From positions 1 to 64,000 of the forward strand of contig CAZXHT010000017.1 of the NCBI GenBank assembly GCA_964640665.1: DNA of 64,000 nt, in the 5' to 3' direction. The translations under genes and the position numbers were made by a program. Of this stretch, positions 59,474 through 64,000 are shown one piece after another. This DNA is from DATKYQ01 sp964640665. GTDB lineage: Bacteria; Myxococcota; B64-G9. The notes under the pieces were generated by a model that searched no databases, was not told where the DNA came from, and saw only the letters and a program-made list of their open reading frames with translations. How positions within the stretch are numbered: position 1 is the first letter of the stretch; every line of letters begins with the position of its first letter.

Positions 59474-60661
59474 ATGCTTAGACGCTGGTGGTTGGTGTTC
59501 GGCTTCTCGTCCCTGATGATTGGGGCTGGCTGCGGGGGAGGCGGACAGGCTATTCGGGGAGAGAAGCAAAAAACGCACGGGGACCGCACCATGGTGTCTC
59601 ACTCCGAGGGTCTGGAGCCTTTGTGGATCCAGGAGTGTCCGGCCCGGACGGAACACAGCTTGCCTTTTTGCGGACTGGCCCAGCGGGGAGCCAACAGCGA
59701 AATCGCTTGCAGCGGGGCCTATACCGACGCGCTGGGCAAGTTGCGCAGAGCCATCGGGCAGAAAGTCACGGCCAAGCTGGTGGCCGACGGGAAGGGCGGC
59801 TACCGTTTCGAGATCGAGGGGGGCAGCGAGCCCTTGACCCTTCGCGGGGTATGGGAAGACCAGCGCTGGTTCGAAGAGTACAGCGGGCCCGGCGGACATT
59901 CCTACGATTGTTACGTGATGCTCGTCTATCCGCGCCTCGAGTACGAGAACTTGCTGGGCATGGCCCGCAAGGCGGCCCGGGATGTCGTCAAGAAAGCGGC
60001 CGAGTTGCAGGCCGAAGGCAGGCGGCTGATGAATTCCGGACGCTTCGCCCAGGCGGCCGAAGGCCTCGGGCGGGCCATGAAATTGCTTGCCGGTCTCAAA
60101 GAGCCGGTCATCAGCCCGGACGGCAGTGTCAACAGCACCTTGCTGGCCGAGCAGGTCAAGGCCGATCTCGATCGCTCGCGACAAGAGGCCGGCAAGACAG
60201 CCAAGACGGCTTTGGTCGCCTTGCACCTGGTGGTCGACGGCAAGACGGTGTCTTCGGGGTCGCTGATGCGATCACTTCTTACGCGCACGAAACAGTGGCT
60301 CGCGGCCAGGGGCGTAAGCTGTCGCCCGGGCGGGATACCCGCCTTACAACTCGAGGCCGTGCTGGCCGGGGACAAGCAGGAAGCCTCAAAAACCGCGGCC
60401 GAGAAAGGCGCCGGGCTGCTGGTGGTCATCGACGTAGATTCCAGCTTCATCTCCCGGGAAGACGGGATCTACTTCGCCTCGGCCGGAGGCTCGTTGCGCC
60501 TGGTGCGAACCTCGGACTGCCGCGAGGTGGCCGCGGTCGATCTGGGGCCCGAGAAACAGGGACACCCGAGTTCCCGCGCTGCGGCCTTGAAGCGCAGCGT
60601 GGAAAAACTCAGGGACAAGATAATCGAAAAGGCGATTGGCACATGCCTTTCCAGGCTATGA
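59474..60661 (+). CDS. LPP20-like lipoprotein of unknown function
   Basis: The 395-residue product has a lipoprotein signal ending 'SLMIGAGC'. The N-terminal half has 'FCGLAQRGANSEIACSGAYT' and 'LGKLRRAIGQKVTAK', similar to LPP20-type lipoproteins. A helical hairpin ('AEGRRLMNSGRFAQAAEGL') follows, and the C-terminal part has a periplasmic alpha-beta look ('GAGLLVVIDVDSSFI'). It may help anchor or sense the cell wall; that is a guess. ATG at 59474 follows GGGAGAGG; TTG at 59468 is less likely. The TlpA-like gene starts 16 bp downstream. Confidence 0.6.
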   Translation: MLRRWWLVFGFSSLMIGAGCGGGGQAIRGEKQKTHGDRTMVSHSEGLEPLWIQECPARTEHSLPFCGLAQRGANSEIACSGAYTDALGKLRRAIGQKVTAKLVADGKGGYRFEIEGGSEPLTLRGVWEDQRWFEEYSGPGGHSYDCYVMLVYPRLEYENLLGMARKAARDVVKKAAELQAEGRRLMNSGRFAQAAEGLGRAMKLLAGLKEPVISPDGSVNSTLLAEQVKADLDRSRQEAGKTAKTALVALHLVVDGKTVSSGSLMRSLLTRTKQWLAARGVSCRPGGIPALQLEAVLAGDKQEASKTAAEKGAGLLVVIDVDSSFISREDGIYFASAGGSLRLVRTSDCREVAAVDLGPEKQGHPSSRAAALKRSVEKLRDKIIEKAIGTCLSRL

Positions 60662-60677
60662 CAACAAGGAAGGTTCA

Positions 60678-61238
60678 ATGAACTTGAAAGAGAAGATACT
60701 GCTTCTGATGCCGCTGGCGCTGTGCCTTTCGCTTTCGGCCCCGGCCGCTCCTCCCGATGCCGACAAGCCGCAGGCGAAGGTGGGCGCACGGGCCCCGGAT
60801 TTCAGCCTGCGCGATTTGAGCAGCAACCTGATTCGCCTGAGCGACCTGGCCTACCCGGGTTCGGAGAAGTCCTGGAAGAAGAAGAAAGAAGTCTTGATCG
60901 ATTTCTTCAGGACCGATTGCAAGCCTTGCATGAAGGAATTGCCCCAGGTGCTGGCCTACCACCAGAAGCACAAGGACAAGGTGCAGGTGATCATGATCGC
61001 CTTGCTCGAGTCGGAGAACGGACGCGACAAGCTCGACAGCTTTCTCAAGGCGCACAAGTTCGAGTTTCCGGTTCTGATCGATGCCTACGAGACGGTGGCC
61101 AAGAAGTACATCGTCGACGGAGAGACTGTCACCCTGCCTTCGATCTTCTACATCGACCGCAACGGGATGGTGCGCGCCAGGTTCGTGGGTCTCGAAGCAA
61201 ACCTGGAAAGCTCGTTGCAAAAGGCCCTGGGCGGCTGA
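60678..61238 (+). CDS. TlpA/ResA-like thioredoxin-fold protein
   Basis: The 186-residue product has a signal peptide ('LALCLSLSAPAAP') and then a redoxin start ('VGARAPDFSLRDLSSNLIRL'). The active site is 'FFRTDCKPCMKELPQVL', with C-K-P-C as the redox pair. 'FYIDRNGMVRARFVGLEANL' is the usual C-terminal region with the cis-proline-like loop before it. It should reduce or oxidise disulfides in the periplasm; the many Cys-rich secreted proteins encoded nearby are possible clients. AAGGAAGG precedes the ATG. Confidence 0.85.
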   Translation: MNLKEKILLLMPLALCLSLSAPAAPPDADKPQAKVGARAPDFSLRDLSSNLIRLSDLAYPGSEKSWKKKKEVLIDFFRTDCKPCMKELPQVLAYHQKHKDKVQVIMIALLESENGRDKLDSFLKAHKFEFPVLIDAYETVAKKYIVDGETVTLPSIFYIDRNGMVRARFVGLEANLESSLQKALGG

Positions 61239-61244
61239 GACGCC

Positions 61245-62129
61245 TTGCTGCTGCGCGGCCTCCTCCACCTGCTGGGATTCCTCTTCCGCTGCCTGCCGCG
61301 GCGGGTCGCGAACGCGCTGGGGGCCGGCCTGGGGCTGGTCTGGTACTACCTGGTGCCAATCCGCAAGGGCGTGGCGCTTTCCAACCTGCGGATTGCCTTT
61401 CCCGACAAGCGCCGGCCTGAGCGCAGGAGAATCGCCCGGAAGTGCTTTGTGCACCTGGGGCGTTCGGCCGTGGAGTTCCTGCGCCTTTCGGGACTTTCAC
61501 GGGAAAAGGTTGCGAAGCTCGTCGAGCATCGCGGCTGGGAGAATCTGGAAAACGCCCTGGCCGCGGGCAAAGGCGTTATCGTGGCCACCGCCCACTTCGG
61601 CAACTTCGATCTGATGGCCTGCGCCGAGGCCCTCAGGGGTGTGCCGCTGCACGTGGTCACCCGCAGGCAGCATGCCGCAAACGTCGACAGCTACTGGATG
61701 AGCACGCGGGCCTGCTGCGGTGTGGGCCTGCTTGCGGACAAGGGCTCGGCTTTCGCCATCCACAAACTGCTAAAGCAGGGCCGCGTCGTGGCACTGGTCA
61801 TCGACCAGCACATGCCGCCCGGCCGGGGGATGCCCGTAGATTTCTTCGGCCGCCCGGCCTCGACCACTCCCGCGCCTGCGCTGTTCGCCCTGACCTCCGC
61901 TGCGCCCATAGTGCCGGTCACAATCGAGCGCCTACCCGGCGGCCGCCACAGGGTGACCGTGGACGAGCCGCTCGAGATCGATCGCCTGGCCGAGCGACAG
62001 GAAGAGGTCGCCAGGCTGACTCTGACCCTGAACCGCTGGCTCGAGGACAAGATCCGTAAGCGCCCGGAGCAGTGGCTATGGATACACAGGCGCTTCAAGC
62101 TCGGGCTGGCCGACAAAAAGAAGACGTGA
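61245..62129 (+). CDS. LpxL/HtrB-family lipid A acyltransferase
   Basis: The 294-residue protein has a short N-terminal membrane segment and 'GVALSNLRIAFPDK'. The catalytic HxxxxD is in 'ATAHFGNFDLMA', and the later motifs 'VALVIDQHMPPGRGMPVDFF', 'PIVPVTIERL' and 'PEQWLWIHRRFK' are all present. Members transfer a secondary acyl chain to lipid A from acyl-ACP, implying lipopolysaccharide in this organism. The likely start is TTG at 61245, only 6 bp after the stop of the TlpA-like gene, so translation is probably coupled. Confidence 0.88.
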   Translation: MLLRGLLHLLGFLFRCLPRRVANALGAGLGLVWYYLVPIRKGVALSNLRIAFPDKRRPERRRIARKCFVHLGRSAVEFLRLSGLSREKVAKLVEHRGWENLENALAAGKGVIVATAHFGNFDLMACAEALRGVPLHVVTRRQHAANVDSYWMSTRACCGVGLLADKGSAFAIHKLLKQGRVVALVIDQHMPPGRGMPVDFFGRPASTTPAPALFALTSAAPIVPVTIERLPGGRHRVTVDEPLEIDRLAERQEEVARLTLTLNRWLEDKIRKRPEQWLWIHRRFKLGLADKKKT

Positions 62130-62228
62130 TACCGGTGGGTTTCTCAGGCCTTCTTGTATTGCGCTGGCGCATGAAGTAAAATAATAACTGAGTTTGAATA
62201 TATCGTTTGGCTCGAAGGGAGGCAGCCC

Positions 62229-64000
62229 ATGACTTCTTGGAAATACGGGTTTCTATTCGTCCTGGGAGTCGTGGCACTGGCTGCCAGGGGTTGCGATTGC
62301 TCCGATACCGGCGGGGATCCTTACAAGGACTGCGTCGACGAAGACGGCGACGGTTACGGGGACAACTGCATGCTTGGCCCGGATTGCGACGACGGCGATC
62401 CCAAGCTGAACTTCTCATGCGATTGCGATGTCGTGCCCCACGAGGGTTGTCCCTGCGAGGGCAGCGACGAGATCGAGTGCTTCGAGGCCGACGAGAAGTT
62501 TCTCGACGTCGGCATCTGCCAGGCCGGCATCCGCAGATGCGAGGACGGTAAATACACGGCCTGTGTCGGTCAGGTGCTCCCCGAGCAAGAGCGTTGCGAC
62601 AACGTCGACAACGACTGCGACGGATCCACGGACGAGAGCTTGTCGTGCACCGACTGCGGCCCGCGCTGCCAGGGAGTTACGGTGGGTCCGGGAAGCGGCC
62701 AGGAATTCGAGTGGAACGACGACAATCACCACGGCATCGAGAAAGATCCCTCGGGCAACCTGGTGCTCGAGGAGGGCGAGAACATCCGCTTGACCTTCCT
62801 GTACGTGGCCAACTCGGACGAGGGGACGGTGTCGAAGATCAACACCGTCACCGGCCGCGAGGAAGGGCGCTACATCTCGGCGCTTCACAGCCCGGATCCG
62901 CGCAACCGCGGCAACGCCCAGGCGACGGGCAACGACCCCTCGCGCACCGCCGTCGACTTCAACGGCGACGTCTGGGTCGCCAACCGCGCCTTCAACCAGC
63001 AGGGCACGGTCACCAAGATCGCCAACGACAACTGTCCCGACGTCGACGGGGACGGCACCGTCGAGACCTCGACCGACGTCAACGGCGACGGTGTGATCGG
63101 GTTGAACGACCCTCAAGAGTATCTCGGCGAGGCGGACGAGTGCATCCTGTTCACCGTCAACGTGGGCGGCAACAACAGTGTGCCCCGGGCGGTGGCGCTC
63201 GACGCCGGGGGCGTCGAGGGCGGCCAGGGCAACGCCTGGGTGGGCGCCTACAATGAGAACAAGTTCTACAAGCTCGATCCCAACGACGGACACGTGCTGG
63301 CCGAGGTTTCGATAGGCTTGCATCCCTACGGCGCGGCCATCGATTCCAAGGGAATCCTGTGGGCTACCCAGGAAAATAGCGGGAAGATCGTCAGCCTCGA
63401 CACCAACGCCAACACCGCCGGCCAGGTTGTCCAGATCCAGGGCTGGGACGGATCCTACGGCATCGCCATCGACATGGAAGACCGCGTCTGGGTCGGCGGC
63501 TACCAGCGCGAGGGCGCCGCGCGTTACGATCCCGCAGACGGCTCGTCGATGACCGTGCCAACGCCGGGCGTGGGCGTCGGTCGCGGCATCGCCGCGGACG
63601 CCGACGGCTACATCTGGCTGGCGCATTCCTGGCTGACCGACGGAACCAGGGTCGGCCGCATCACCCGCTTCAAGGCCGCCGACGGATCCGAGATGCGCAC
63701 CTATGACTTGCTCAACGCCAAGGAAACCATCGGTGTCGGCCTCGACTTCGACGGTTATGCCTGGGGCGTCAACCGCCAGACGGACAACGCCTGCAAGGTC
63801 GACCCGGAATCGGGGGACGTCGAATGCTACCCGACCGGCGATGGCACATACACCTACTCGGATTTCACGGGTTTCGCCCTGCGCAACTTCACCGCCCCGC
63901 GCGGAACCTACAAGCAGATCTTCGAGGGCTGCGCCCTGCCCACCGAAACCCGCTGGAAGCAGGTCAGTTGGGAGGCCAGCGTGCCGGTCGGCACTTACGT
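62229..64000 (+). CDS. MopE/NHL-propeller surface protein, cut by window end
   Basis: The ATG at 62229 follows GGGAGG, and the frame stays open for 590 codons to the end of the window. After a signal ('FVLGVVALAARGCDC') come MopE-type acidic loops ('DEDGDGYGDNCMLGPDCDDG', 'ERCDNVDNDCDGSTDESLSC'). A propeller of NHL/Vgb-like repeats follows, with 'NAWVGAYNENKFYKLDPNDG', 'GILWATQENSGKIVSLD' and 'DRVWVGGYQREGAARYDP'. A loop with 'DVDGDGTVETSTDVNGDGVI' resembles a dockerin/EF-hand-like calcium site inside the propeller. It is probably an exported surface protein; its C-terminal anchor is unseen. Confidence 0.75.
   Translation, partial: MTSWKYGFLFVLGVVALAARGCDCSDTGGDPYKDCVDEDGDGYGDNCMLGPDCDDGDPKLNFSCDCDVVPHEGCPCEGSDEIECFEADEKFLDVGICQAGIRRCEDGKYTACVGQVLPEQERCDNVDNDCDGSTDESLSCTDCGPRCQGVTVGPGSGQEFEWNDDNHHGIEKDPSGNLVLEEGENIRLTFLYVANSDEGTVSKINTVTGREEGRYISALHSPDPRNRGNAQATGNDPSRTAVDFNGDVWVANRAFNQQGTVTKIANDNCPDVDGDGTVETSTDVNGDGVIGLNDPQEYLGEADECILFTVNVGGNNSVPRAVALDAGGVEGGQGNAWVGAYNENKFYKLDPNDGHVLAEVSIGLHPYGAAIDSKGILWATQENSGKIVSLDTNANTAGQVVQIQGWDGSYGIAIDMEDRVWVGGYQREGAARYDPADGSSMTVPTPGVGVGRGIAADADGYIWLAHSWLTDGTRVGRITRFKAADGSEMRTYDLLNAKETIGVGLDFDGYAWGVNRQTDNACKVDPESGDVECYPTGDGTYTYSDFTGFALRNFTAPRGTYKQIFEGCALPTETRWKQVSWEASVPVGTY

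Noticed and set aside
59488..60681. 397-codon plus frame overlapping the LPP20-like gene in another frame
   Set aside because: Arg/Gly-rich composition, no signal peptide and no family; the overlapping frame has a lipoprotein signal and a better start.
62415..63626. 403-codon minus frame
   Set aside because: Antisense shadow of the MopE/NHL gene, which has a good start and repeated motifs.

Overview
This 64 kb window is GC-rich bacterial chromosome from a draft scaffold; a run of exactly 100 N lies at 14163-14262. It looks like an uncultured member of Myxococcota or the old Deltaproteobacteria. The clues are a CdnL/CarD-type regulator, two NtrC-family sigma-54 activators (one with an FHA domain), a Ser/Thr kinase with a PEGA tail, FHA proteins, many lipoproteins with MopE-type or Cys-rich repeats, a MYXO-CTERM-like C-terminal anchor, an LpxL-type acyltransferase and a TolC-type outer membrane protein. 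No rRNA, tRNA or CRISPR array was found.

Layout. 1-511: edge of an insertion sequence. 0.6-12.9 kb: housekeeping and envelope genes (TGS/uridine-kinase fusion, CoA Nudix hydrolase, mannose-1-phosphate guanylyltransferase, TolC, CdnL, an 11-residue-repeat secreted protein, an EfpL-like EF-P, a CPBP protease, a histidine kinase, an M20 peptidase). 11.7-16.8 kb: lipoproteins, including a repeat protein broken by the N gap and a caspase-fold/P-domain protein behind an exact-consensus sigma-54 promoter. 16.8-18.9 kb: a graveyard of gene fragments plus a low-GC Fic gene. 18.9-27.8 kb: an FHA protein, a CsgG-like barrel protein, a PHP lipoprotein and two Cys-rich repeat lipoproteins. 27.8-35.0 kb: a family A DNA polymerase, aspartate kinase, an NtrC-like regulator, a divergent sigma-54-driven candidate small RNA, and an SppA fused to a beta-barrel. 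35.1-39.5 kb: a signalling operon (Ser/Thr kinase, TPR-barrel protein, FHA-sigma-54 activator). 39.6-49.1 kb: an AbiEii-like toxin-antitoxin pair, a C45 hydrolase, a frameshifted MYXO-CTERM surface protein, a MopE-like protein and a Kazal/antistasin protein. 49.4-52.8 kb: an alanine-dehydrogenase-family enzyme, an ICMT-like methyltransferase and an SpmA-SpmB fusion. 52.8-57.0 kb: a transposase remnant, an RCC1 lipoprotein, degraded genes and a VapBC-type module. 57.1-64 kb: a GH92 mannosidase, a lipoprotein, a TlpA-like protein, an LpxL-type acyltransferase and a MopE/NHL surface protein that runs off the end.

How it fits together. The strongest undescribed element is a candidate ~209-nt small RNA (32343-32551). 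It has a GG-N10-GC sigma-54 promoter, three or four stem-loops, two loops carrying the same 12-mer with seven C residues, and an intrinsic terminator. It lies divergent to an NtrC-family activator that may control it. A second, perfect sigma-54 promoter drives the caspase-fold/P-domain lipoprotein. A kinase and a phospho-reader FHA activator in one operon give a plausible phospho-threonine-to-sigma-54 pathway. A CPBP protease and a MYXO-CTERM-like protein occur in the same window and could be a processing enzyme and its substrate.
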